Below, one piece after another: positions 55,206-63,661 of a stretch of 64,000 nucleotides of DNA. The DNA is taken from positions 1 to 64,000 of the forward strand of contig JBMOJB010000004.1 in NCBI GenBank assembly GCA_049316985.1, given 5' to 3'. Positions within the stretch are counted from its first letter, which is position 1. Each line of letters opens with the position of its first letter. The translations under genes and the position numbers were made by a program. The notes under the pieces were generated by a model. It was not told the DNA's origin, made no database searches, and saw nothing but the letters and a program-made list of their open reading frames with translations. This DNA is from CANHEE01 sp049316985. GTDB lineage: Bacteria > Bacteroidota > Bacteroidia > Chitinophagales > Saprospiraceae.

Positions 55206-56960
55206 ATGTTAAAAAACCGTTTGTTAATTGATATTATTAGTTACTTTATCTTCATTGTTCCTGCTTTTTTGACAGCACAATCCTTGGATATAAGCAAAGG
55301 TTGGAAATTTAGGAAAGGAGATTTTTCAGAGTGGTCAGCACCTGAACTAGCAGATGATGATTGGTTGTCCGTTCCAGACGGGCAAGGTTGGCAGCGTTTT
55401 CAGGGAATTGAACATTGCGGATGGGGTTGGTATCGGAAAAAGATTTTTATTCCTGCGTCGATGAGGAAAGATACAGAAGCAAAAGGTGGTTTTAGTTTAC
55501 ACCTTGGAAGAAAAGATGAGATAGATCAGGTTGTTTTTAACGGAGATTTACTAGCGCCTAATATATCCCGCAATGCAGTATTTCGAAAAAATGCTGAGCT
55601 GGATGGTCATTTTTTAGTGCCCGAACAGGCAATAAAATGGGGTCAGGACAATACAATTGCATTGCGGGTTTATGACAGCTGGGGCGCTGCTCTTTATACC
55701 GAAGCATTTGAAATTGATACGGCAAGTTGGATAGATCATTTCAGATTGGATATTAATTTTCCATTTAGAAATGCTAATTATTCGCAAAATATGGATTTTG
55801 AAGTCAATTTGAATCTTCACAATTCATCCAGCAGTACTATCAAAGGAAATCTGGACTGCCAGATCTTTACTTTTCGCGGAAAAGAACTATGCAATTCGAT
55901 TATTCTTCCTTTCAAAATCAGAAGAAATAGTAAAAAGAAATTGACCTTTCCTGTAGCCTCACTAAAAGCGGGAATTTATAAAGTGAGTATTCGACTCAGA
56001 ACTCTCGAAGGTGAGGAACTAACATTTGAAAAAGGACTTGCCATTTCACCTGAAAACTTGATTTCTGCACCGAATCTACCGGAAGATTTTAATTCGTTTT
56101 GGGATTCCACAAAGCTGGAACTAAAGCAGGTCAATCCGCAATTCCGTTTGATTCCACAACCTTTGTGGTCAAGTGAGCATGTTTGCACCTACTTGGTAGA
56201 AATGCAGTCATTCAATAATGTAAAAATCAGAGGATGGTACACATGCCCTCGTGCACCGGGACGCTATCCTGCGTACTTAAAAATGCAAGGTTATTCAAGT
56301 TATATGTTACCGGATACTTTTATGAAAGGATATGCGGTATTGTGTATGAATATCCGTGGACATGGCAATAGCAGGGACGATGTGGATCCGGGTTTTCCCG
56401 GTTTTTTGCAAGAGGGGTTGTCAGATCCTGCGACTTATATTTATCGAGGGGCCTACATGGATGGCGTCAGGGCAGTCGATTTTCTGTGTTCTAGAGCAGA
56501 GGTAGACAGTACTAGAATTGCGGTGGGTGGAACGAGTCAGGGCGGTGCTTTGTCATTAGCGGTAGCTGCAATCGACAATCGGATAATATGCTGTGCTCCC
56601 GATGTTCCATTTTTATCTGACTTTAGGAATTATTTTAAAATAGCGGAATGGCCAGCGAATGAATTTGTTGCTCATCAGGAAAAAACAGGCGCCAGCAATG
56701 AAAATATTTTTAAAACGCTTGATTATTTTGATGTGAAAAATCTGGCAACTAAAATTAAATGTCCGGTACTGATGAGTGTGGGTTTATTTGATGTTGTATG
56801 TCCTCCTCAGATTAATTTTGCTGCCTTCAACAACCTGGCTACTTCAGAGAAAGATAAGTCTTTTGTGCTGTTCCCGGAAGCCGGCCACAGCCTCCCTTGG
56901 AAAACACATCAACCGATTAAGATGGATTGGTTGGACAAGCATTGTGGAATTATACGATAA
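55206..56960 (+). CDS. Secreted acetyl-xylan-esterase-family hydrolase with N-terminal jelly-roll domain
   Basis: 584 residues: signal peptide (about 1-25, FLTAQ), a glycoside-hydrolase-2-type galactose-binding-like domain (about 27-165, WKFRKGDFSEW and WGWYRKKIFIP), a small beta-sandwich (about 180-280), then an alpha/beta-hydrolase of the AXE1/cephalosporin-C-deacetylase type (about 285-580). The nucleophile is S444 in GGTSQGGALSLA; the acid lies in GLFDVVCPPQ and the histidine in AGHSLPW; RGHGNSRDD is the family's arginine motif. Likely removes acetyl groups from plant or algal polysaccharide outside the cytoplasm. There is no T9SS domain, so it is probably periplasmic. Monocistronic. Confidence 0.87.
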   Translation: MLKNRLLIDIISYFIFIVPAFLTAQSLDISKGWKFRKGDFSEWSAPELADDDWLSVPDGQGWQRFQGIEHCGWGWYRKKIFIPASMRKDTEAKGGFSLHLGRKDEIDQVVFNGDLLAPNISRNAVFRKNAELDGHFLVPEQAIKWGQDNTIALRVYDSWGAALYTEAFEIDTASWIDHFRLDINFPFRNANYSQNMDFEVNLNLHNSSSSTIKGNLDCQIFTFRGKELCNSIILPFKIRRNSKKKLTFPVASLKAGIYKVSIRLRTLEGEELTFEKGLAISPENLISAPNLPEDFNSFWDSTKLELKQVNPQFRLIPQPLWSSEHVCTYLVEMQSFNNVKIRGWYTCPRAPGRYPAYLKMQGYSSYMLPDTFMKGYAVLCMNIRGHGNSRDDVDPGFPGFLQEGLSDPATYIYRGAYMDGVRAVDFLCSRAEVDSTRIAVGGTSQGGALSLAVAAIDNRIICCAPDVPFLSDFRNYFKIAEWPANEFVAHQEKTGASNENIFKTLDYFDVKNLATKIKCPVLMSVGLFDVVCPPQINFAAFNNLATSEKDKSFVLFPEAGHSLPWKTHQPIKMDWLDKHCGIIR

Positions 56961-57167
56961 GATGGCGCTACGTTGATTTGTCTAGCTGATTGAGTATTTG
57001 ATGCGATAATGCAGTTGCCCCGGATTGAAAGATTGATATATTTTTTATCCTGCAAACCCAACAAAGGACGAAGAGATTCTAATTCTTTTAAATTTCTCAC
57101 ATCCAGTCAATGGCGTGTACACCGGTACAAATATTCAATAAAACAAAATGATGAACAAAGAGCTAAA

Positions 57168-57231
57168 AAAGGGGTTTCACTATCGCACAAGCCAGTGTTT
57201 TATTCTGATTCAGCGAAGGTTCAACCCCTTT
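57168..57231. other. Long-loop inverted repeat between esterase and pspC genes
   Basis: AAAGGGGTT (57168-57176) and AACCCCTTT (57223-57231) pair perfectly with a 46-base loop. It sits between convergent genes and may contribute to termination, but there is no T run. The remainder of the 56961-57252 gap shows nothing. Confidence 0.35.
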
Positions 57232-57252
57232 GAAGGTTATTTATTGTGGTTT

Positions 57253-59454
57253 TTATAGTTCTTTTTTGTTTTTCCCTCTTAAGGTTGCACCACCGTTTAG
57301 ATCGAGGTTGTCAGAATCCCCTCTTTGTTCAACATTGTCAGTTGCATAGATTTCTGCTTCAGCACCGCTTTTTAGTTCAATATCTGCATCTTTGACGGTG
57401 TATTGGCGAGCTTTTAATTCACCTGATTCTTCTACTCTCGCATTTAATTTCTGACCTTTACCTTGTAGTTCTACTTTTGCTTTTTCAATATCGAGCGATA
57501 GATTGTCGACATTGACTACAATATCTGCTTTGAGTTCACCAAAGAGGTTTATTTTCATTTCTGATTGGCTAAATCCGGTTATTTCAACTTTTGTTCTGCC
57601 TTCGATGTCAACCAGGTCCAGTGTTGGCATGGTAATAATCAGTTTGACGTTTGAACGGCGGCTATCCCAATTCCATTTGTCATCATCGATATTACTTCTG
57701 ATATTTAAGGTTTTGTCACTTTGGATGATATCGATTTTTGAAAGTAGTTTATCTTTTCCTTCCACTTTCACTTCAAAGTTACTGCCTTTTACAATTTCAA
57801 CATCCACCAGACCTCGTACTTTCAAGGTATTGAAGTTAATATTGCTGTAGGTTTTTATAGCAGAATTTTGTTTTTTTGCTTCCGGGCATACCATCGAACC
57901 ATTGCTTTGCATTTGCCATATTTCCTTGCCGTCATCATCACTGTCACAATCATTGTCTTCTTCATTTGAGAATGAAATGAAATTGTCATTGGCATATTCC
58001 TCAATTTTAACATATTTGTTTTCTGGAACGTACAATGTCAGATTTACATGTTGTGCGCGAAATTTTATCCCACTGATGTCTATACTTTCATTGCAAGTCA
58101 AGGTATTTCCTTCCAGGATTGGAGAATATGCCAACTGAGAGGCGGACTCTTCTGCATCTTCAATACTGCTTCCGTTAGCGCGTACTTCTTTTACAAGTCT
58201 AAACTCGTTGCCTTCTGCTTTTTCAATTGACATATGAGCACCTTTGTATTTGAAATTTGAGCCATTCAATGTAAATCCATCCCATTCTCTGTGTGAACCC
58301 TTCTTGTCCCTGATTAGGTGAATATGTAAGGTGTCAGATGGTAAAATTGCATTGAACACTTCCGTTTTAACTGTTGATTGTTCAGAAAAATCTTTGGCAA
58401 TATTTGTAGCAGCATAAGCAAAACTCAACGCATTGATGAACCAGAATCCTCCCAGCATCGCATACCATCTAGGTTTGATGTTGAATTTAAAAAACAAATT
58501 CAGGAAGAACATGATAAGTATGGCAATAACCGAAGCGATAAGGAAAAAAACATTTGTCCCTGCTATGTAAGCCATCATTTTCTGTTGACCGAAAAATGCA
58601 TTTAGGAATGGATGACCATATGCGAAAGCTATGATTACCGCGATCCATAAACAAGCAAGAACTATTAGTCCGATTACACCAAAAAAGCCAAATATTGGTT
58701 TAAATATCAGACGGAGTACATCAAATATTCGTCTGAACATTTCACCAATAAAAGAGAAAATATCCGCTATTCCCTGGGAAGCCCGGCCTCGTTTGAAATT
58801 ACTTCCGGCGGCATAGCTGTTATTTTTTTTTTCAGCGCTGTTTTTTCCAACGTTACTAATCGACTCTGAGATATTATTGAATTCTTCTTCGACTACCTTA
58901 GCTATGTTTGAAACGTTGATTGGTTGTCCACGCATGGCTAATCTATCAGCACTACTGATCGCTTCAGGGATGGCAACCCAAAGTACGAAGTAGAAGATAA
59001 TACTCAAGCCAAATACAAAAACCAGTATGACAAATAAGATTCGAACCCAAAGTGGATCTGAAATTCCAAAATAGGCAGCTATACCGGAACAAACTCCACC
59101 AAAAACTTTGTCTTCTGGATCTCTGAATAGCCGTTTCCCTGTTCTGTAATCTCCGCGGGAAAAAGAAGAGCCGTTGCCAGGATTGTCAAGTGGTTCTGCA
59201 CCGAAATCTTCCGGTTTGCCCATAATTTCAATGGCATTTTGAATATCGCGCATCTCGATGATTTGTCGCGCACCAAGTTTTTCCTGAAATATTTCAGCAA
59301 GGCGACTTTCTATATCGCCCGTGATTTCACCGTAACTTTCTGAAGTTTTGAAATGCTGGTGAATTGAACCCAAGTAACGACTTAGTAATTCGTATGCGTC
59401 GTCATTTATTATAAATGGATAACCTCCGATATTAATATTAAGTGTCTTATTCAT
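57253..59454 (-). CDS. PspC-domain membrane protein with DUF2807 (adhesin-like) domain
   Basis: 733 residues. An N-terminal cytoplasmic domain (about 1-85, NINIGGYPFIINDDAYELL) precedes a PspC domain (about 105-165, RLFRDPEDKVFGGVCSGIAAYFGISDPLWVRILFVILV). Three or more membrane helices occupy about 235-350, followed by a periplasmic part (about 360-733) ending in a beta-helical DUF2807 domain (INFNTLKVRGLVDVEIVKGSNFEVKVEGKDKLL...). PspC proteins sense or buffer envelope stress; the DUF2807 part may bind surface polymers. It is the second gene of an operon with padR (22-base gap), whose promoter carries a palindromic operator. Confidence 0.88.
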   Translation of the reverse strand: MNKTLNINIGGYPFIINDDAYELLSRYLGSIHQHFKTSESYGEITGDIESRLAEIFQEKLGARQIIEMRDIQNAIEIMGKPEDFGAEPLDNPGNGSSFSRGDYRTGKRLFRDPEDKVFGGVCSGIAAYFGISDPLWVRILFVILVFVFGLSIIFYFVLWVAIPEAISSADRLAMRGQPINVSNIAKVVEEEFNNISESISNVGKNSAEKKNNSYAAGSNFKRGRASQGIADIFSFIGEMFRRIFDVLRLIFKPIFGFFGVIGLIVLACLWIAVIIAFAYGHPFLNAFFGQQKMMAYIAGTNVFFLIASVIAILIMFFLNLFFKFNIKPRWYAMLGGFWFINALSFAYAATNIAKDFSEQSTVKTEVFNAILPSDTLHIHLIRDKKGSHREWDGFTLNGSNFKYKGAHMSIEKAEGNEFRLVKEVRANGSSIEDAEESASQLAYSPILEGNTLTCNESIDISGIKFRAQHVNLTLYVPENKYVKIEEYANDNFISFSNEEDNDCDSDDDGKEIWQMQSNGSMVCPEAKKQNSAIKTYSNINFNTLKVRGLVDVEIVKGSNFEVKVEGKDKLLSKIDIIQSDKTLNIRSNIDDDKWNWDSRRSNVKLIITMPTLDLVDIEGRTKVEITGFSQSEMKINLFGELKADIVVNVDNLSLDIEKAKVELQGKGQKLNARVEESGELKARQYTVKDADIELKSGAEAEIYATDNVEQRGDSDNLDLNGGATLRGKNKKEL

Positions 59455-59476
59455 TGTAAACCTATGATTTTAATTT

Positions 59477-59836
59477 TTAAACAATTTCGTTTTGATCTTG
59501 ATGAATTGGAAATGTAACTTTAGCTACCGCAGCTACCAGCTCATTCCAAGCTTGTTGCATTTCGATAAGCGCCTCTCTTCCTGCCAGCGTAAGCTGATAA
59601 TATTTTCGAGGGGGACCTTTCTCCGATTCTACCCAGCGATATTCCAGTTGTCCTCCGTCTTTAAGACGTGTCAGTAAAGGATAAAGTGTACCCTCAACTA
59701 CCAATAAATCTGACGTTTTTAGCTTTTCAAGTATGTCAGAAGGGTAGGCTTCACGCTCTGCGATGATGGAAAGGATACAGAGTTCCAGTACTCCTTTCCT
59801 CATCTGCGCTTTTGCATTTTCTAAATTTGCATTCAT
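59477..59836 (-). CDS. PadR family transcriptional regulator
   Basis: 119 residues: winged-helix PadR repressor. KGVLELCILSIIAEREAYPSDILEKL, VVEGTLYPLLTRLKDGGQLEYRWVESEKGPPRKYYQLTLAGREAL are the PadR signature (recognition helix and wing); the C-terminal helix (about 90-110) dimerises. In this short form no separate ligand domain is present. It precedes the PspC gene by 22 bases. The promoter region about 190 bases upstream holds a perfect 15-bp inverted repeat over its -33 box, so autorepression is expected. Confidence 0.92.
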   Translation of the reverse strand: MNANLENAKAQMRKGVLELCILSIIAEREAYPSDILEKLKTSDLLVVEGTLYPLLTRLKDGGQLEYRWVESEKGPPRKYYQLTLAGREALIEMQQAWNELVAAVAKVTFPIHQDQNEIV

Positions 59837-60027
59837 TTTTATATCATTGCTATTTTAAGTGGTGAAAGGATAATATTACATCTTTGGCTTAGTCATTGGT
59901 ATATTCGCCAGTAAAAATTTAATTATCAGTGCAATTAATGTTATCATTTCTAATCATATTATTAATGTATTTCAAAATATATGTAACTCTATGTCCTTGT
60001 AATAATCAGTTATAAAGTTTGACATGG

Positions 60028-60058
60028 CAAAGATAAGGTAAAACTTAGTACTATGCAA
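60028..60058 (-). promoter_or_regulatory. padR-pspC operon promoter (TTG-N20-TATCTTTG)
   Basis: On the minus strand TTG (60058-60056), 20 bases, TATCTTTG (60035-60028): an exact Bacteroidota promoter. Leader to the padR ATG is about 185 bases; I see no gene in that leader (59837-60027). Confidence 0.8.
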
Positions 60059-60075
60059 GACATAGTACTAAGTTT
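60041..60075. promoter_or_regulatory. Perfect 15-bp inverted repeat, probable PadR operator
   Basis: AAACTTAGTACTATG (60041-60055), spacer CAAGA, CATAGTACTAAGTTT (60061-60075). The -33 TTG of the padR promoter lies inside the spacer, and each arm also contains the palindrome TAGTACTA. A bound regulator would cover the promoter. Confidence 0.75.
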
Positions 60076-60233
60076 AGGATAGTATTAGGTTAAATATTTG
60101 ACTGTATATCGACCAAACGCTATTTTTTATCGATGAAATATATTTTTAGTGCGTAGTTTATTTTCAATTAAGCCATAATCCTGCACTTAGTTTCAAATAG
60201 TTTTTATTTTTACGACTATATCTGATCGCACAA

Positions 60234-60785
60234 ATGCAAGAAGTACATCCTTTTGGTTCTATACTATTTAGTGGAATGCGTTTTATTATCGTTGGAACTT
60301 TTCCCGGCAGAAAATATGCACAAAGAAGCACAGCGGAAAACCTTGCCGATGACTTTGCATTCAGCTATGGCGGACGAAATCAATTTTGGCCAATAATGGA
60401 AAAATTGTATAGTGTCCTTTTGCATACTCGAAGCGAAAAGATCGCTTTTCTGCACTCTATGGAAATTGGAATGATTGATCTTTATCAAATCGTAGAACGA
60501 AAAAAAGATTCAAATCTGGATCAACATCTCAAAGCGATTGTTGACAATAAAATTGAAATAGAAAAAATACTAAGAAATGGTAGGACTGAGCGGGTGTTTT
60601 GCACCGGTAAGCAGGTAGCGACTGTTCTTGAGAAGTGGTTCCCTGAGGAAAAGCACCTGATAATGGCACTTCCCTCTCCCTCTCCGGCGTACTGCAGCAT
60701 GAGTTTTGCGCAAAAATTAGAAATATACAGGCAGTTTTTCCCCAAAAAATGCAATTTGCTTACTAAATATGTAAAAAAATGTTGA
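60234..60785 (+). CDS. Uracil-DNA-glycosylase superfamily protein (DNA-deoxyinosine-glycosylase-like)
   Basis: 183 residues. The first motif FIIVGTFPGRKYAQ corresponds to the catalytic motif A of the superfamily, and ALPSPSPAYCS to the C-terminal loop that enters the minor groove. FSYGGRNQFWPIMEKL lies where the base-recognition segment is. The LPSxSPA form is seen in the hypoxanthine/deoxyinosine-type glycosylases rather than Ung. No signal peptide. It probably excises deaminated bases from DNA; the exact base is uncertain. It lies between the padR promoter and the GldM-like pair, without an obvious partner gene. Confidence 0.78.
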   Translation: MQEVHPFGSILFSGMRFIIVGTFPGRKYAQRSTAENLADDFAFSYGGRNQFWPIMEKLYSVLLHTRSEKIAFLHSMEIGMIDLYQIVERKKDSNLDQHLKAIVDNKIEIEKILRNGRTERVFCTGKQVATVLEKWFPEEKHLIMALPSPSPAYCSMSFAQKLEIYRQFFPKKCNLLTKYVKKC

Positions 60786-60866
60786 ATTGTATAATCCAAA
60801 CTGTTAAAGATATTTTTTTTAATTATCTTCGCCTGTGATTTTAAACTTATATAGATTCATTTTGAT

Positions 60867-61538
60867 ATGAAGAAATTTTTTTTCCTGACAATATTAGTTT
60901 CGTTGCTTTCTATCCCAATTGTAGAAGCACAGAAAAAACCAAAAGCAGCTCCTGCCCCCAAAGCACTAAAAGCAACAGTATCTTTTGACAAAGCGAACGT
61001 CTTGTATGTTTTGGTTAATAATCCGGTAAGTTTAACTGCCGGCAATGCTTTTCCGGACGACATTATTGCAACATGCAAAAAAGGTAGAGTTGACAAAGAT
61101 GATAATGGTCAGCGTACAATTTTCTGCGAAAAACCGGGCTTGGATACATTGGAAGTCTTTGCGCCAGATGGGACAATCGGTCGCTTTAATTTCAAAATTA
61201 AAAAGCTACCAGATCCAGTTGCCAAATTGAATGGTCAATTTGCAAGTGGCTCAATGGGTATTGAAGAATTGAGAGCATGTAATGAAATAGTTGCATTGTT
61301 TGACAATCCTATGTTCACTGTAAAATGCCCGATTGCTGGCTTTACTTTTACTTTCGTGCCCAAAAAGCAAGATCCGGTATCAATAGTAAGCACTAAAGCT
61401 CAATTTGATGCAAAAATAGCTGCTCAGCTCTTAAAAGCCAAGGCGGGAGATTATGTTATGTTTTCCAATATCAGTACGAAATGCCAGGGTGATCCTACTC
61501 CTCGGATATTGGCGCCTATTCTCATATTGGTTAAATAA
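60867..61538 (+). CDS. Stand-alone GldM D3-D4-like periplasmic protein, copy 1
   Basis: 223 residues: signal peptide (1-22, IVEAQ), a short KKPKAAPAPKA linker, then two beta-domains. The first (about 38-110) has VSFDKANVLYVLVNNPVSLTAG as in the third domain of GldM/PorM (DxMNVLYxGVxNP). The second (about 113-223) has KLPDPVAKLNGQ, FTFTFVPKKQDPVSI, LLKAKAGDYVMFSNIS and PRILAPILILVK, as in GldM domain 4. The transmembrane anchor and domains 1-2 of GldM are absent. In T9SS, GldM spans the periplasm and its end contacts the GldK/GldN ring. This protein may be a soluble relative that binds the ring; that is inference. A near-identical layout follows 26 bases downstream. Confidence 0.75.
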   Translation: MKKFFFLTILVSLLSIPIVEAQKKPKAAPAPKALKATVSFDKANVLYVLVNNPVSLTAGNAFPDDIIATCKKGRVDKDDNGQRTIFCEKPGLDTLEVFAPDGTIGRFNFKIKKLPDPVAKLNGQFASGSMGIEELRACNEIVALFDNPMFTVKCPIAGFTFTFVPKKQDPVSIVSTKAQFDAKIAAQLLKAKAGDYVMFSNISTKCQGDPTPRILAPILILVK

Positions 61539-61564
61539 ATTCCTTTTTTTAAATTATTGAAACG

Positions 61565-62281
61565 ATGAATAAAATATATATATCAATACTTTTATTGCTG
61601 GCATTATCCTTTCAAACTGCAATTGCACAACAAAAGAAACCCAAACCAAAACCAGTTGTCAAAGTTCTGCAAACTCCTGCAGTAGTATTTGGGAATTCAA
61701 ATCTCATGTATGCTAACATTGACAATCCTATTACAGTAAATGTTGAAGGAGTTCCTTTTGGGGACATACAAGTAACTTGTGCTGATATTAATCTGTCTGT
61801 GTCCAATATAGGCGACAATAAATATCTGGTAAGGCCCTTTCAGGCAGGTAAATATACCCTGCAAATTAGTTCAGTAATGGATTTCAGATCAACTAATTAT
61901 GAAGTCAATGTTATTGATCCGCCGGCTCCGACACCCGTGCTCATGCTCAATAATATTGGATTGCGTAAGGGTGGAGAAATAATGGTTTCTATTTTCAAAT
62001 CTGCTTCTGTTATGTTGGCACAAGTTGAAAATTTCGATTTTGAATCTAAATATGTAATAACCAGTTTTACTTTGACGCGTATCCCCAAGAAGGGCGATCC
62101 TGTCAGTGTTGAAAATCAAGGTCCAACTTTTGGTCCTGCTGTAGTTGCGGAGATTCAGAAATGCAAGGCCGGAGACTTCTATATTTTTTCCAATATCAAA
62201 GCTAAAGCTTCGGGTGCAGCTGATCCGAAACCATTGGCGAATACGATTGCTTATTTTGTAAAAGAGCCAGTCAAGCCTTAG
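61565..62281 (+). CDS. Stand-alone GldM D3-D4-like periplasmic protein, copy 2
   Basis: 238 residues: signal peptide (1-22, TAIAQ), KKPKPKP linker, domain 3-like segment (about 35-115, VVFGNSNLMYANIDNPITVNVEGV) and domain 4-like segment (about 118-232, VIDPPAPTPVLMLN, ITSFTLTRIPKKGDPVSV, IQKCKAGDFYIFSNIKA). Same architecture as the preceding gene with clearly diverged sequence, so an old tandem duplication. The two genes are 26 bases apart and end at one terminator, so a two-gene operon is likely. Possible heterodimer or two layers on a ring; no direct evidence. Confidence 0.75.
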   Translation: MNKIYISILLLLALSFQTAIAQQKKPKPKPVVKVLQTPAVVFGNSNLMYANIDNPITVNVEGVPFGDIQVTCADINLSVSNIGDNKYLVRPFQAGKYTLQISSVMDFRSTNYEVNVIDPPAPTPVLMLNNIGLRKGGEIMVSIFKSASVMLAQVENFDFESKYVITSFTLTRIPKKGDPVSVENQGPTFGPAVVAEIQKCKAGDFYIFSNIKAKASGAADPKPLANTIAYFVKEPVKP

Positions 62282-62354
62282 TTCGATTTTTTTGTTTCTA
62301 AACTCAGAATGAAATACACGAAGCAAAGCGCTTTGTTTAAGAAAAGTAATTAAT

Positions 62355-62394
62355 AAAAACTGCCGATTCAGCATTTTCTGAACCGGCAGTTTTT
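62355..62394 (+). terminator. Intrinsic terminator of the GldM-like pair
   Basis: AAAAACTGCCG (62355-62365) pairs with CGGCAGTTTTT (62384-62394); an inner TTCAG/CTGAA stem extends it. Symmetric A and T runs. Confidence 0.9.
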
Positions 62395-62637
62395 ATTATG
62401 TCTACAATGAGCTTTTCCTGTCCTGATTCAATCTCCTTGTGATCTTTGACATTTTAATATTTTTAGCAGGTCTGATGGTGTAAAAAAAGTAGTATAGAAA
62501 AAATATTTATAAAAAAATAAATTATTATTTTATATTTATCTTAGTTTAAATCGCTTTATATCAATTAGATGTATAAATATATTACATGTATTATTTATAT
62601 GAATAAATAAAAATAACTACCATTTTTAGGGTAGACC
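62395..62637. other. Very AT-rich intergenic spacer
   Basis: About 240 bases, particularly AT-rich from 62480 to 62630, with no open frame or hairpin of note. It precedes a canonical promoter and may act as an upstream element. Confidence 0.5.
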
Positions 62638-62668
62638 TTGCTTTTTTTATGTTTCACCGTTATCTTTG
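62638..62668 (+). promoter_or_regulatory. Promoter of the two-component pair (TTG-N20-TATCTTTG)
   Basis: TTG at 62638-62640, 20 bases, TATCTTTG followed by C at 62661-62668. It implies a leader of about 290 bases before the histidine kinase ATG at 62964. Confidence 0.78.
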
Positions 62669-62717
62669 CAATAGCATTTATTAAAAGGCGTTCCCTTCAA
62701 CAAGGAAAGTTGATTAA

Positions 62718-62843
62718 ATGCGTAAGAACAGTAAAAAAATCCCATGGGCAAAAGTGAATTCCCCCCTTTTGTTCTGGAGTGAACAATTTTCCCAAATTCC
62801 GAAATTAGTGGTTCTGTGCATGCTTTATTTCAAGCATGACTGA
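62718..62843 (+). CDS. Possible leader ORF of 41 codons
   Basis: ATG at 62718 to TGA at 62843 within the long leader of the kinase gene. The peptide (MRKNSKKIPWAKVNSP...) has a basic start and a hydrophobic patch (PKLVVLCMLYF). A 7-bp hairpin (CATGCTT/AAGCATG, 62819-62838) lies at its 3' end. Could be translated or chance; low support. Confidence 0.22.
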   Translation: MRKNSKKIPWAKVNSPLLFWSEQFSQIPKLVVLCMLYFKHD

Positions 62844-62963
62844 AATCAAATTATTGTGAAACCTATCTTTTGGTTCGTTTCATTCGATGTCTTATTTTAT
62901 GGCTAGGATGGATGTGTACAGAGATTGGATTCACAGGATATTGGTGAAAATAAATGTCAATCC

Positions 62964-63602
62964 ATGTCTAAGTCACAGGCCGAACCTTCCGGATTACAGA
63001 AGGACAATGTATTTGAGAACATCGAGCATGAAAGACAACGCATTGCTCGCGATTTACACGACAGTATTGGTGGTATGTTAGCTACTGCATTACTCCTCTT
63101 TGATGGAGTGGATGCACAGAATGCTGAGCGGTTTCAAAAAGTGAAAGATATTTTGCGGGAAACGCAACGCGAGGTGCGGAGAATAGCGCATGGTCTTAGC
63201 CCTGCAGCATTGAGTAAGTTAGGTTTGGTAGCTGCTATTGAGCAATTGGCTGATGAAATCAACAATGATCCTTCTCATTTTATCGACTTAAAAGTTACTA
63301 ATTCAAAGTTCTTTTCGATTCTGGATAAATCTTTGCAAATCAACACCTACAGAATGGCACAAGAGTTGCTTCAAAACGCACTGAAGCATGCTGAAGCTTC
63401 GTATATTTTACTTTCATTGGAACACAACAATTCGCATATTATCTTAAATTATGAAGATGATGGTATCGGTGTAGATACGCTGAAATTGAAAACAAAAGGA
63501 TTGCGATCTCTAAAAGAGAGGGTAAAATTAGTTAATGGTAAAATGAAGATTAAAAGTGTTGAGAACATCGGGACGATTGTTAGAATCGAAATTCCTTTGT
63601 AA
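62964..63602 (+). CDS. NarL-type histidine kinase core without sensor domain
   Basis: 212 residues from MSKSQAEPSG. The HisKA_3 dimerisation/phosphoacceptor domain carries H32 in RQRIARDLHDSIGGMLA, and the HATPase_c domain has QELLQNALKHAEA (N box) and EDDGIGVD (G1). No membrane helix and no sensor domain, so the kinase is soluble and must receive its signal from a partner or through its short N-terminus. The frame could begin 13 codons upstream at a TTG (62925); the ATG at 62964 is preferred. The response regulator gene follows 59 bases downstream. Confidence 0.82.
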   Translation: MSKSQAEPSGLQKDNVFENIEHERQRIARDLHDSIGGMLATALLLFDGVDAQNAERFQKVKDILRETQREVRRIAHGLSPAALSKLGLVAAIEQLADEINNDPSHFIDLKVTNSKFFSILDKSLQINTYRMAQELLQNALKHAEASYILLSLEHNNSHIILNYEDDGIGVDTLKLKTKGLRSLKERVKLVNGKMKIKSVENIGTIVRIEIPL

Positions 63603-63661
63603 GCGGTACCCAAATGCCAACAATTATTCCCGATTACTTGAACTAAACTACACAAAAACCC

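Noticed and set aside
57009..57233. 74-codon ORF in the gap between esterase and pspC genes
   Set aside because: Composition is not protein-like, no promoter was seen and it runs into the inverted repeat.
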